Source: Drechmeria coniospora (Eukaryota > Ascomycota > Sordariomycetes > Hypocreales > Ophiocordycipitaceae). Taken from it: 64,000 nt of DNA. The notes under the pieces are model-generated. The model saw nothing but the letters and a program-made list of their open reading frames with translations. It ran no database searches and was not told the origin of the DNA. The stretch lies in assembly GCF_001625195.1 (NCBI RefSeq), contig NC_054391.1, positions 5,157,157 to 5,221,156 of the forward strand. The letters run 5' to 3'. The position numbers were made by a program, and so were the translations under genes. Below are positions 1 through 12,814 of this stretch, piece after piece (position 1 is the stretch's first letter; every line of letters starts with the position of its first letter).

Positions 1-692
1 CCTTCATACAGTACGCGGTGCTTAGCATCGTCAACGGCGTGCCCTTCGACCTCGTCGAGCGGCCCTCGCTCCGTCTTGCGTACTTGCGCCTGCTGTGCGG
101 CGCTCTCGTGCATGCGAATGCACCGAGGCCGAGCAGCCTGGCGAGTAGCTTCCCCTGTATGAGCTCCAGCTTGCACGAGAGGTCGTCGTCATGCTCGCCT
201 GCCGTCCCACCTCCTGCCACCAGGCACGCGGGCGGCCCAGAACGGCGGTGCGGCTACGGCTGAGGGCGAACAGCACCAACGTCGACGCGGGCAGGTGAAG
301 CAAAATTAAATCTTCTGTTACAGCTCCTTCGTTGGTAAGCATGTGCGGTATCGAAAATAAAGTCCTTCTCACCGGCACCGCCGTTGCCGTCACGCGAGCG
401 TCCATCTGCGTGTGGCCAAGGGTTCCGGTACGCCATGACCACCGCGTCGGCCGCCCACCGATCGCCTGAGCAAATATCATCCCGCATGTTGAACAAAGGC
501 AATCGCTATTTCGTACACGGAATACAGATATTGCGCGCCCGCCCGCCCGCCCGAATGCTTCGCTTTTCCCCCCATGACGAAAACGCACCGACGCTGGCTG
601 TTTGCGGGCGCCGTCGTCGACTCCCAACCGGCCCGTCGTTCCCGTCATCAACTCGCCGTCGTCGTATGCATGTGCATGCCATCGAACCAGCC
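1..692. other. Left window edge; possible tail of a plus-strand gene, then the spacer 3' of NOT1
   Basis: A plus-strand frame is open from the window edge to a stop at 263, with strongly GC-ending codons over its first 40 codons (it reads FIQYAVLSIVNGVPFDLVER near the start). Downstream, an AATAAA-like string near 354 could serve 3' processing. I recognise no family, and a competing minus-strand frame over the same bases is also open, so neither can be called a gene with confidence. The rest, up to the NOT1 stop at 693, shows no supported feature. Confidence 0.2.
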
Positions 693-3600
693 TTACACGC
701 GTTGGAGAATCGCAGCAAATCTCTCCGCCACCTGCCGACCTGTTAGCCCATGGCGCCGGCAAAGGGGAGGCCGGGGGAGGCCCGCGCTCACCTCTGGCGT
801 CGACTTGATGAACGGAAGTTCGAAGAACATGTACTTCTCGTTCTTGACGAGTTCGAGAGCCGTGAGCATGAGGCCCCACGGCTGAGGCCAGTACCCAACC
901 AGCCGCTCGAGCAGAACGCGCGTAATCTCCTGCCGGATTTCCGACTCCTCGGCGTCGTTGAGGTCTTTCCCGAACACGTAGAGGATCACTTGGCTGAAAA
1001 ACTCCGAGTAGCCGTTCGGGAACCGCAGCTGGTTGACCATGCACCACACCAGGCAGTACCTGGCCTCGGGCGGGAGCTCGTGCAGGAGCAGCGAGAGCGT
1101 CGAGACGTCGCTTTCGCTGCCCGTCACCGTCGCCGCGCTCGCCGCCTGCGCCATGCGTTCCGAGGCGTGCCGGCCAATGTACGTCACCACGGCGGCGATG
1201 ACCCGCCCGTTGGCCGCCACCGGCACGTGGCCGTACGTCGTCTCGCTGGCCTTGCTGTGCGTCATGGTATGCGCAATCTGCGCCACGTTGTCTTCGGCCG
1301 GCCCGTCCTGCAGGACCTGGTCGAGGAGCGCGAGGAGCCCGCAGTCGCGCAACGTCGCCGTCGCCTCCTCGACGAGTCGGGGGTGCGTCTTGGTCCCCTC
1401 GACCCGATCCACCTTGAGGCCAGGCTGCATCGGGTCCGGCAGCTTGCCGAAGTTCTGCTGCTGCGGCGTCGCCGACAGGATGACGTTGAGCAGCTGCGTG
1501 CAGTGCGCCGGCACGCTCGCGCACAGCCTGACGTGGTTCGCCGCGAGGAAGTCCGGAAAGTCGTGCTGGAGAACGACGAGGAGCTTCAGCGTCGCGCGGT
1601 ACAGCTCCTTCGCCACGGGCTGCGAGGTGAACGACTTCACCTGCTCGCCTAGGCAGTCGAGCAGCTGCACCATCAAGTTGGCGTACGGTTCCCACCCTGC
1701 GTTGTCCGGCAGCTGCAGCAGCGCCGGCATGAACGCTCGGTGCTGGAGCAGCGACAGCCATCCGAAGAGGAAGCCGGGGAAGTGAAGAGGGCCGAGTCCC
1801 TCGAACCGCGTGGCAAAGTTCAGGACCATCTGTCGCTCGTCCTCCGCCACGTCGTCCGAGAAGCTGCGCATGTCGTGCAGGAGGAAGGAGAAGAGACGGT
1901 AGAATGCCCTCTGGTTGAAATGCTCCCCTCTCTTGACGTGGTGGTGGGTGAGAACCAGCTTGATCAGGATCACGATCGAATCGAGCAAGCACGTCGGCGA
2001 CGTCGCACCGTCGTTTCTCGTCGTCACGTACGTCCGGATCAACTTGAACACGGCGTCCACCGTGACGAAGACGTCGCCGATGGCGCCCGAGTGCACGCTG
2101 TGATCGAACCGGTCCACCGCCAAGTCGAGCGCCGTTCGCAGGAATAGGAAAAAGTCGTCGCGTCCGCGAACGAGGTTGCGAGCTTCAAGCTGCTGCATGA
2201 ACACCGCCGTCGTCGTCTTCGAGGCGTACGGGTTGTTGCACAAATGCACCCACTCCTCGAACGCATACTCCAGCTGCTCCTGTCGGAAGGCTGCCTTGTT
2301 GCCGCCGTCGTTGTTCCACGATGGCTGGGGCATGCCGGCACCCAGCAGCTTTTCCTTCAACCTCTGCCCGGTTGCGTTGGTCGGGTCGCTCGAAATCCAC
2401 TCCCAGGATTGATCCAGGGTTCGGACAAAGTCCGCGTACATGGTCAGCGGCCGGTTGTTGAGCAGAGCAAGGTCGAGCATGTGCTCGAGGAATTCGAGCG
2501 AGCCTTCCTTCCGGTTCTCGAGCGCCTTGGACATGGCCAAATCGATGGCTCTCCAGTCGAGCAGGTCTGTTCGGATTAGGGCGGCCAGAAGCGGCAGGCT
2601 CAGATAGTTCGCAGCCGGCTGCTTGCTGAAGAGGGCTCGCACTCGATTGTTCAACCCCTGTCCGGAGATCTTTCGCAGAGTTTCCAGCACGTGAACGAGG
2701 CTTTCCAACGCCAGGTTGTCCTCGACTTGCTGGAAGATGAGCGTGCTGATCTGCTCGGCGGCGAAGATGGCAAAGTCCTCCGAGTTCTGCGACGTCTTGA
2801 TGATGAGCTGGACCAGAGCATCCACCACGTCCAGCACGGGGTGCGGCCGCGGAAGGCCAACAAAGTGATCCTCCCGAGCCTCGCCGGCAACGCGCAACAG
2901 CTCCTGGAGAAGCTTGTTGACGCGCTCGGCAAGACTGTGGACATCCATCTGGAAGGTATTCGCCGTCGGGGCGGCTCGGCTGACGAGCGAGCTTGCTGCG
3001 GCGCCGTGGACTGGCGCGTACGGCATCTGGGATCCCATGTGCTGAATCGAAGGTGTGTCGGCTGGCGTCGGGAGGTTCGGGACGGTATTGTACGGCTCTT
3101 GAAGGACCTCGTTCGCGAGCGACCGAGTCGCGTCAGACGTGGACGGCGCGTGCGAGGCCACCGCCGCGGCCATGCTCCGAGGCTGTCTCGCAAAGTCCTC
3201 GTAGATGGCCATCTGCTCGGGGTTGAGGCCGTTGGCGTTCGGTGATAGCTTGTAAGGGTTGGGGATGGTCATGGCCCAGCGGTTCACGGCGCTGGCGTAG
3301 AAGGGCTCGTTGGGTTGCTGGATGCGATGTCGCCTTCGAAGAGCAATGTCCTCTTCCAAAAGCTCCTCGATTTCGGGCATAGCCCTCTCCTCCGCCTGCT
3401 TCTCGATGATGCTGCAAGCGAGGTCGAGATTGGAGTTGACGCACATGATTATCGTGCCTTCGGGAAGCCCCGAGGGTAAATCGTTGGCGAGATTCCGCAT
3501 GTAATTTGTCATGTTTGCCCGAAGGGGCTCCTTGGAAGTAACCAGGGCCAAGCTCCCGGCCGTGGCCTTCACCATGTTCATGGCCGACGTTCGCATGCGG

Positions 3601-6600
3601 TTCTCGTCGGGCTCCGAAACAAAATCTTTGCGGATCATCTGCACAGTCGAGATGGCGGCAATGGTCACCGACCTGTCCACCACCGGCTGAATGATGTCCT
3701 GAAGCGCCCGGGTGAGGGCGCTTCGCACAATTTCGTGAAGGCGCGTGGTGCTGACGACCATCTCATTCGTAGGCGGTATGTTGATCATCGCGCTGACGTC
3801 GGGGATGGTCGGCGCAACAGCTTGGGGCGATACTCCGAGGACAGAGCCGATGCCATTCAGGGGCAGGCTTTCGAACGCATCCATTGGGTCTTGCGGGAGC
3901 ACCTCCGCCGCCTCCTCCGCGGCCGGACGGTTGAGGATTTCGCCCGAGGGCTCGATGCTCTTATGATCTAGGTTCAGCCCTTTGCAAAGAACCTCGATCT
4001 CGAACTTGAGATTCAGTTTCAGCTCAGCGTGGTGATACAGTTCGATGAGGAGATGGATGATGTCCATGAGCCACGGGTTGGGCGGTCTGAAGACGGACGA
4101 CGAGGCGCCCTGGAGCAGGACTTTGCAGACAAAGGGAATGACGACGATGAGCCGCTTGGTGTCGTGGGCCTCCATGAGCAGCTTCTTGAAAGCAATATTC
4201 TTGTGCTTGATGGGCCGATCGCGCGCAAGCGTTAAGAGGCCAAGCCAGCCTCCGAGGTTCTTAAGGTGGGCTCTGTCGGTCGAGTTCTTCATCGTCACCT
4301 CCGAGTTGAGCATCCGCGCTACGCTGATGTACGTTTCGCGGAGAACCTCGCTCCAGAGAAGCTGGTCTTCGAACATGCGCACAAGCTCCAAGTAGACGTG
4401 GTGGTAGTTGGGTTGCATCTTGGCACGCTCCTCGACCAGGTGGCTAGCGAACCACTGGTGATGGTTGCGTACCAGCATGTCGCGCAGCTCGTTGCGCATC
4501 GACTGCAGCGTTCCTTCCGTGATGTTGTTGAGCACAAACTGGATCTTGTCCCGCTCCTCCTCGCCGGGTTCTTCGAACTCGATTCCGGCGGGAATTGGGT
4601 CGATCCCGATCGACTTGAAAGGAGGTGCCTGTCGCTCCGTTGCGGCCCCTTCGTCCGCGTTGCCGTTTGTGAAAGTGTCGCCAGCAAAGCTAAGGCCGTG
4701 CGGGGTGCCCGCCCCGTTCCGCGAGCGTACGACGTCCTCCTCGTGATCCCGAACGATTTCTTCTGCTTTCTTGAATGCCTCAGTGCCTTGCAGGCCAGGG
4801 ATCTGCAGTAGCTGTTTGCAGAAGCCAGGCCATTCCCGGAAACGAACGAGCAGTTGCATCAGGGCCTGAAGACCAAACTTGTACATTGGGTCATCAGGCA
4901 TGTGATCCCGCACCGCCTCCAATATCATGCCGAGGCCGATTTTCAACGGCAGGTCTGATATCAGTTTGTGGGATATTATACCGCCAAAAAGAACAGCCGT
5001 GGTTGCGAGAGCCTCCAGCGGATAGTCGACATAGTGATTGTACTCGTCAAACAGCCCATGGATCATGCAGGCGAAGGCATCCTGGTCCAGCGATTCCCGG
5101 GAGTGTTTGTACCGGTCCAAAATTTCGACGATGGTGCGAACCTGGATCTCATCTCCATACATCTGCTTGTAGTGCTCTTCCATTTTACTGTTGGCGGCTG
5201 TTGGCAAGGCATTGCCTTCTCTGCCGTTGGCATCGATAATATCGTCGTAGCCCTCGCCGTAGTTGATCAGGCGAGGGTACGCCGTAATGCAGTGGCGCTG
5301 GACGAGGATGAGGTCCTGGACCGGGGCCTTGGGCAGAAAGTCTTCCAGTATCTGCAGCAAGGCGGAGACGGTTCTGACTTGCAGGCTGGTGCTGGTCTTG
5401 ATGAGCGGTTGTCCTTCCGGAGGACGTTGGAACTGGATTTCGAGGTTTGCTTTGATCATCAGGAACTGGAGAAGAGTACGAGACATCTCGACGCTCCTGT
5501 CCGCATTGAACCGCGCCCAGTTGCCGAGGTCAAGGTGTCTCTCGGCATGGGCAAATGCAGCCAGGTCGATGCCAAACCCATTGGGGAGGTATACCAGATC
5601 ATCGAGCCAGCCGTGCTTGATGGCGTGATCGAAGATCAGCGGTAGATCGACGGGCTTTACGGCATGGGCATCAATCAGACGCTGGATGACCCAGTCCCTG
5701 TCCTTCTTCCACAAGCTGTCGAGGACGAAGTCGTATTCTGGCGATCGCTTGTACAGGAAGTTTTCGAAGAGCGAGTTCAACGTGTCGACCGCCATGGTTG
5801 CCCAAGATTGCCGCGGAACATCGAATGCAGATACCAAGAAGATGTCCAAATTCGGAACCACAACCTCCTGGAACAGCCGCTTGGCCTCGACGCTCTGCGA
5901 AGCATGAACAGAATTCAGGGCGACGTTGAAAATGGCAGACAGTGCGGCGACGGACACCAGTGGGTGCTTGACGGCAATTGCAGCTCGCTCCTGGACGTTC
6001 GAGGAAGAATTGGCATAAACTTTGATGTCGATGCTTGCTTGCAAGCCTGGAATCGTCGTCGCATCCAGCTGATCCGGTGTCAATGATGCGTAGGCGCTGA
6101 CAAAGGATAGCTGGGCCTCTGGCTCGGTCCATGCGCCGCCCCAGAGCCTCTGAATGTCAAAATTGTATTTCGAATCCTGGGCAATCGGCAGCAACGCTTT
6201 GTAGAGCCGGAGGAACTGAGAGGAAGAGATTCTAGCGGTAGGCTGGTCGAAGAATAGTACCACCTCCGTCCAATCAAACGACTTTGGTAGTACGCGTTGC
6301 AAGGCAGCCACAAGCACGGCCGGCTCATGGTGGGGTGTCTGTGAGATGGTCGTGAATGTGAGGGCTGACGAGACATTGTCGGGGCCGACAGCCATGCTGC
6401 TCGGGCGATTCTGCAGATACGACTGGCAGGTGTCTACATCCCGAGTGAAATCGGTTCCCGTCTTTTGAATATATCGGGCTAACGCGTTCACCGGCCTGTC
6501 GGCTAATACCCTCCCAATGTCGAGGGCGGCGAGCACTTCCGAGGGCGGCGCCTGATCCATTGCGGTGTATCGTTTGGTGACGTAAGTGTGCAGATCTCGC

Positions 6601-7470
6601 CTTGACGATGCGTTGAAGCTCGGCGGGTGGTACTGCAAGAACCGTTCAACAATCAAGGCAACAAAGGCAGGGGAAAGGTCGGCATGGGCTTCGAGATCGG
6701 GCCGGGAAATAATGTCCATGAAGGTTGCAAAGTTTGTCGAGAGAATCGCGTCGGCTAGGATACGAGTAAAATAGGTTAGTCCCTATGGCGCGCATGGTAA
6801 AGCAGGCGATGCGATGGCGAATCACTTACCCTTGGTTTTCAAGTCCGGACGAGAGCCAGTCTTGAATGCCAGAGCCAGGAGGGTCTTCTCCAACGCATCG
6901 AGCTTGAAATGCTCCATGAAGGTCGATAGGTCGAAGTCGCGGAAGATGTCTTCCGTACCACTCTCGATGGACTCGGCAATCTTGCTCGCCTCTTCCACAT
7001 CATGGGAAATTTTTCGCATCTCCCCCACTAGGATGTGGTAGTTGCCAGGATTCGCAACGGGCCGGTTGAGGCCGGGAAAGATCTGTGGGGCATTGCCGGC
7101 GACCAACCGGGTGAAATATTTGGAGAACACTTCCATACCGTGATCATCGATGAGCTGGCATCGGTAAAAATGTCAGCAAAGAGGGTCGAGGGGGTGGTTC
7201 GGGGACGGAGAGCGGACCGACCTTTCGGAGTTGATCAACCTGCAATTCCCACCTCGCGCGATCCTTGTCCTCCTTGATCGTGCTCAGGAGGAGGTAGACT
7301 TGGGCGACAACAATTTTGGTCAAGGAGTTGCCCCCAGTCGGACTACTCGTGCTGGGACTGGCACCAGCACTGAGGACACCGGCGTGCGACGGGTGCGGTG
7401 AATGGCTCACTGTCTGAAGGGTCTGAGCAGGATTTGGTGAAAACGATCCTGCTCTTGGTGGAGGCACCAT
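693..7470 (-). CDS. NOT1: CCR4-NOT complex scaffold subunit NOT1 (4 exons)
   Basis: Large scaffold of the CCR4-NOT deadenylase, which shortens mRNA poly(A) tails and links to translation and transcription control. Exons 7470-7222, 7154-6830, 6754-792 and 731-693 join to 2191 residues. Junctions restore family sequence: QLRK/LIDDHGMEVFSKYF, then KTK-A-DAILSTNF, and at the C-terminus TPE/VAERF. The final 60-bp intron (732-791) is easily missed because the main frame reads on to the same stop position in another phase. Visible regions are N-terminal helical HEAT-type repeats; the MIF4G domain that binds CAF1/CCR4 (from about DKIQFVLNNITEGT to KGLNLDHKSIEP); the DUF3819/CAF40-binding helices (RLHEIVRSALTRALQDIIQP onward); and the Not1 C-terminal superfamily-homology domain that docks NOT2/NOT3/5. 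The first intron donor is GTCGGT, a weak site. The start is uncertain: see the separate note on the upstream open frame. It is divergent from the F-BAR gene at 8363. Confidence 0.95.
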
Positions 7471-8362
7471 GGAGGTGTATTGAGGGGTGACGAGATATGG
7501 ATCTGGAGCGCCTGCCTGTGCAGTTGTGACAGGCAGACGTGCTCAAGCTGGGGGAGGGGTTGGCGGACGGATGAGGATGATGAAGGGAGCGGCGAGAAGT
7601 TCCTACATAGGGGACAGATGCTCCTGTCTCGGTTTCGTCGGACGCCAGTAGGATGATCAGCTAGGAGGGAGAGCTGCGTGGAGCGGCGACGACGGTTCGG
7701 AGCCAGGTACGTAAGACGATGGCTTCCTTTCGCGAAGAGTTGGTCGGGAGCAAGAATTATGAGACGATGGATGGAGTGGGTGCAGTAGTACAAGACAAGC
7801 CTAAACCTGTCGGGCTGTTTGATGGAGATGGGGTCGGACGTAGCGGATTCCGCGAGCTTTCTAAGGGCAGTTGCGACTGCTCGTTGATGATTATTTGATC
7901 CGCCCAAGGCCTGCGCGTGATGGAATGGGTGCCTGAGACTTGTAGAATGAGCATGAATAGTTGCTGGAGTCGTATGGTTGAGGTGGAGGACAGAGTGAAG
8001 CGCTGCACAGAAAAGACCACACTAAGCGGAAGGTTCCGTGCAGCCCTTACAAGTAAGGGCCAGTGGGTCCGCCGACATGGTCCGAGTCACGTGATAGCCG
8101 CCCGACTTTGTTTCCCTGCCAACATCAGAATGGACTAAACAAGGGCAGCTGAACGCGAGACCCGCCGAATGGAGAGCAGCTGAGCCACCCTTCATAAACC
8201 GAACTGCTGACCGTGATCGTGGCCATTCGGATTGTTACGCGCAGAATTAACGATTTGCCTTTGCTAGGCTCGAAACAGCGAAAACAACGCAAACGGATTG
8301 CTTCAGGTCCTTCATCCGTGAAACTCGACGATTTTTAGATCAGATCTCTCTCACCCGCCAAG
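7471..8362. promoter_or_regulatory. Divergent promoter region between NOT1 and the F-BAR gene
   Basis: An 892-bp spacer between two divergent starts. It carries a palindromic octamer TCACGTGA at 8087-8094 (E-box type, the kind bound by Cbf1-like or other bHLH factors; function inferred only). The NOT1 leader probably occupies its left part. The NOT1 reading frame stays open for about 20 codons upstream of the ATG at 7470, so part of this spacer may be coding. No other feature is supported. Confidence 0.4.
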
Positions 8363-11300
8363 ATGCCTGCGGCAGCGGCAGAGGCTCCGGCGGTCGCACT
8401 CTCCTGTGGGGATCTCCATCGAACTTGACCTACCTGTGGACTCGGCCTTTGCTGACCCGTAGCACAGTCGCAAATAACTTCTGGGGCAAGGACGACGCTG
8501 GCGTCGGCCCTCTGCTTGGGCGAATGCATGGTGCGAAGCAGACTTGCGATGAATTAAAGTCCTTCTACACTGGTAAGGCTGCACGTTCTCCTCCCTTCCG
8601 CTCCTCATCCGTCGTCTCCCAGCGAGGTGTACTCAACGACGAATCTATCAGCTCGTGCATCGATCGAAGATGAATACGCGCGGAAGCTCCTCAACCTGTG
8701 CCGGAAGTCGCTGGGTTCCCAGGAAATGGGAACGCTCCGGACTTCGTTAGATACCGTCCGAGGCGAGATGGAATCCATGGCCAAGCAGCACCAGAGCATC
8801 GCCGCACAGATGAAGACGGAGCTCGAGGAGCCGCTGGCAGCATTTGCAGGTGGTATGAAGGAACGACGAAAGATTGTGCAAAACTCGGTCGAGAAGCTGC
8901 TGAAGACGAAGGTTCAGCAGACGCAGCAAGTGAACAAGGTAAGCAGCAGGCACGGACACGGCTTTCATCGACATGCGGCAGATGCTTACGGATGCCTCCC
9001 TCCGCGCTAGACACGAGACAAGTACGAGCAAGAGTGTTTGAAGATTAAAGGCTACCTCGCCCAGGGACACATGGTGATGGGCCAAGAGGAGCGTCGAAAC
9101 AAAGCCAAGTTGGAGAAGACGCAGATCACACTCGTCACGGCTAACACGGAATACGAAAATGCCGTCAAGGCGCTGGAAGACACGACGGCACGATGGAACA
9201 GAGAATGGAAGGCCGCCGCGGACAAATTCCAGGATCTCGAGGAGGAGCGACTGGATTTTACGAAGAACAGCCTCTGGACATTTGCCAACGTCTCGTCGAC
9301 GGTATGCGTCAGCGACGATGCCTCCTGCGAGAAGATTCGGCTGTCTTTGGAGAAAATGGAGGTCGAAAAGGACATTGCCGGATTCATTACCGAACGGGGC
9401 ACCGGCCAGGAAATTCCCGACCCGCCCAAGTACATCAACTTCTGTCGCGGAGACGTCACCGACAGTCAGTCGGAGGTGTCAGAGGACGAGAGCTATTCCG
9501 TCGCTCAGTTCCCTCGCAGCATCAACCCGGCCTTCCGATCGTCCTCTCCACAACCATCCATGTATGAGTCGCACCATGATCCAAGCTCAACGCTGGCCAA
9601 GAACCTGGCCCACAAAGATGTCGGGCCATCGGCGAGCCGTGAAGCGACAGTGACGCCTCAGAAGGCTCAGCCGCCGCCGCGGAGAATGACGGTGGGCGAA
9701 GCACAGCACCCTGCGCAGCCACCAGCATCGCAGGTGCAATACGATGCTAATCAGCACGGGCCGTTGGCGGCTGTTCCTCACGACCCGTACCCGATGGATG
9801 GGATGACAATGCTGTGCCGGACGGAAGTCCCGTCTGACCGAGGCTCCCAGCTGGCGTCTAACAGGCCGTCAAGCCAGGAGTCGTACAGCGAGTACTCCAA
9901 CCCAACGTCCTTTTCCAGCCAGGATGCTCCCAGCGGGAAGGCATCCCCTGCGAAGCAGGACTACGGGCAAGTGACGACTCCCGATAAGAGAGTGATGAAA
10001 AAGAAGAGCGGCTTCTTCCAGGGCCACAGCCCATTCCGACGGAAGAGCACGAAGGAAGTTCAGGCGCCGGCCCAGACTAGCCGGGGCACATGGCGGGCTG
10101 CCACGGCGCAAAATAACGGCCATGGGGTACGTCAGGTCTCATCTCGCTTCTGCAAGGGACGGTGGAGTGGACGCTAACATTGCGATGGCCATGCAGCAGC
10201 GCACGACGAGCCCCGAACCCATCGACGCCAACGCAAGCCTGGCGCTGGGCGTTGGCCAGAATGTGCTCCCAGTCGCCGATACGCACAGAAGGCCCGGTCG
10301 AGCGCCGGCTCCGGAAGTGGATGCGAGCGATCCGATCGCCGTTGCCCTCGCGGAACTCAAGGAGGTGAATTTGGGCAAGCAATCTTCGGTCCGAATGTCG
10401 GCGGACCATTACCATGGCATCGCGACACCAGCGCCGGGTGCAGAAAGTCGGACGCCTCGATCCGTTCCCGTTCCTGGGAGCCACGACGTCGCGAGAGTCA
10501 ATCGCGGAACCCCCCCTCCCTCGTACCAACATCCTGCGTCGATGTCGAGGCTTGGGGTACCACCGCCAGCCGTGACGTCGAAGGCGATGAAGCAGGCGAC
10601 GAAGAAGGTGACGGAGCAGACGCGCGCCGTCTTCGGAAACGGCCATAGGGGGGATGCGGGAAGTCACGGTGCGTCCGCTGGTTCGCGACCGGGCACTCGT
10701 GGAAACGACATGCCGAGAACAGCGTCGCCTGCCGCGGCTCGAAGCGCGTCGCCTCAGCCGTCGTACATGAACAACGAGATGCGCGGAGGGTACAGGTCGG
10801 ACAGATCGGCGTCCCCCAACCCCTACGGCGGTCAGCACGGAAACACGTCCCACGCCAGCATGTCCCAGAAGCGCGCAACGGAACACGGCAACTACGGAGC
10901 GCCCTCCCCCAGCGGATCCGGTAGAGGCATGTCCCCTTCGACCCACCGGGATTACAGCCGACCGCAGAGCAGCTACGGCGGAGGTGACATGGCGGTACAG
11001 TTGGCGCATGACGACCCGTACGGATCGCAGAGAAGCCGAGGATCTGCTCGATCCGACTCTCGCGCCATGGGTTTGTACGACGGAGGCGCATCTCGGCCAC
11101 GAAGCAAGAGCGTTGCTGACCCGTCGAGACAATACTCGCGAGATGGTCGGCCGATTATGCACTTTGGTATGTTTGTCCGTGCCTGGATGTGCAAACGACG
11201 ACATGTACTGACTCCTCGCAGCACGGGCCTTGTACGTGTATCAGGCAGCTATCCCGGAAGAACTGGGCTTCAACAAAGGGGATTACCTCGCTGTGTTCCG

Positions 11301-11391
11301 TCACCAGGATGATGGCTGGTGGGAGGCTGAGGTCCATGGCGGAAACGGTGGTTCTGGGCTGGTCCCAAGCAACTATCTTCAGCCGTGCTAA
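8363..11391 (+). CDS. imp2: F-BAR and SH3 septation/cytokinesis protein, Imp2/Hof1/Cdc15 type (6 exons)
   Basis: Membrane-bending scaffold that organises the contractile actomyosin ring and septum at division sites. Exons 8363-8405, 8468-8572, 8652-8938, 9011-10126, 10197-11166 and 11222-11391 give 896 residues. The F-BAR domain covers about residues 14-290 (ANNFWGKDDAGVGPLLGR, ARASIEDEYARKLLNL, LEKMEVEKDIAGFITERGTG). A long disordered serine/proline-rich middle follows. An SH3 domain ends the protein (about 842-896, with ALYVYQA, DDGWWEAEVHG and GLVPSNYLQP). The first donor is GTGGGG, unusual, but the join gives ALSFANNFWG, as expected for this family. The third exon must start at 8652 (acceptor TATCAG), because the nearer AG at 8622 breaks the frame. 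Cdc15 and Imp2 have the same layout, so the symbol is less certain than the family. Confidence 0.9.
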
Positions 11392-12814
11392 TGGCTGAAC
11401 CGTCGACTTCATGACATAGATTCCATCCATCCCGTCGTGGAGGGTAGACATGTCTGCAAGATGAGGACGCGTGACGGAAGCGAGATTGAGTGTTATATCG
11501 CGTTGGGAAAGCGGCTCTTTACTTTGTTAGTGGAATATTTTTGATGAATAAATTGCATTCATTGTGCCATCCGAGACCTTTGGGTGCACACCCACCACAG
11601 ACAATGGGGTAGAGGTTGGGTTTGTGAGGTTTGCAGCATGATGGAGAACAGTCAGCCGATTAGTGGTTTGTCCATTGAGAGCGGTGACGGCATCAATCAG
11701 TGCAGGTTTCTGAACGACTTGTATCACCTCTACTTACAATACATACATGTTGCGGAACAGGCAGGGTAATACGACCCGGTATTTTCTGGAATGATACAAT
11801 TTTGATTTGATGGAGATGCCACAATTAGCTGTACAAGTACCATGATCATGCAATCAATGATTCAGGCAAGTCATCATAACCTACCACAGGGCCTACCCTA
11901 GAGTTTAGAAACGGGCGAGTGTGGATACTGGGGATGTGAGGCCAAAACAACGCGGTATTAATATTACCTCAAGGGGCCATGAACAAGTACTGTACTTACA
12001 TGTACAGTAAGTACATCAGGGAACCTACCTGCACTCGCACCAGTAAGTTCATTGACTATTACTAGTACCTAGCAGGTATAAGTACTCCTCGCTTGTAGGC
12101 GCATACTTGTACTACTGTAGAGTGGTCGGTTCAAGTTTGAGTACAGCAAATATTACAGTGCTCCGAAGGGTGACTACATGTACTTGTATACTTAAGGAAG
12201 TACAGAACCAAGTGTATGTGCATGTAATTACTACTCCGTACAGTACAATACATTGCAAACGGTACCTAGTAACTACAGTATACACAAGTGCTCCGTACAC
12301 ATAGTAACTGTGCAGTGCGGTATGACCAGAAGAAAGGACTCCGTACTGTAAAGCGTACTTTGTGTAAGTACAGATTAATATACGAGGAGAGGAGTAAGTG
12401 TACAAGTGATGTTCTTGGGCATCCTGAAGTACTGTACCTACTGTACTTAGGTGTACCCGGGACAGCCGAGAATGTGTACTGCACTTACTCTGAAGTACAT
12501 GTACTAACTGTACACATACATTACATACAGTACATAAGCACTTACAACTACAAGTACACTGTACAGCACACATGTACTAACCCAGAGTACTCCGTACACC
12601 TACTTATTTGTACCGTGCAGTGCAGTACCCACGAGTATAAGTACTATTATTATTGATTACAGCACCTCCTTCCACGGGCAGCTCTGCCGCATGGCTATGA
12701 GTTGACGTCGCCCCTCGTCCAGGCAGACTGCAAACAACCACACCGGGTGCATGGTTTGGCCTATTCGTGTACATCCAGCGAGCGCACCTGCAACCGCATG
12801 CCACCGGTCTCACC
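11392..12814. other. Intergenic spacer between the F-BAR and seipin genes
   Basis: The first 600 bp, including the F-BAR 3' region, hold no supported gene: short open frames there lack codon bias and family sequence. From about 11985 the spacer turns into a GTAC-rich island, listed separately. The last 150 bp is the seipin leader. Confidence 0.5.
11985..12650. repeat. GTAC-rich intergenic island A
   Basis: About 670 bp crowded with GTAC tetramers embedded in words such as AAGTACTTAC, ACTCCGTAC and TGTACAGTA on both strands. It is clearly AT-richer than the flanking genes. Open frames inside it are low-complexity by-products (poly-Y/T/V/C), not proteins. The same word set recurs in the spacers near 20.3, 25.0, 31.2, 33.5-34.8, 50.3, 54.8 and 62.4 kb. 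I see no transposase remnant, terminal repeats or target-site duplication. Confidence 0.75.

Noticed and set aside
750..1652. 300-codon plus-strand frame antisense to NOT1
   Set aside because: Low-complexity R/E/V shadow with no domain, fully inside NOT1 exon 3.
31..1992. 653-codon minus-strand frame overlapping the NOT1 3' half in another phase
   Set aside because: NOT1 family sequence occupies the other frame; this one is arginine/alanine-rich shadow sequence caused by GC-rich codons.
7407..7907. 166-codon minus-strand frame upstream of NOT1
   Set aside because: Considered as a NOT1 5' exon because its start reads like protein, but I found no donor that joins it to the NOT1 frame; left undecided and not called.
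10077..11204. 375-codon minus-strand frame antisense to the F-BAR gene
   Set aside because: Arginine/serine shadow; the plus strand has splice-consistent coding sequence ending in an SH3 domain.
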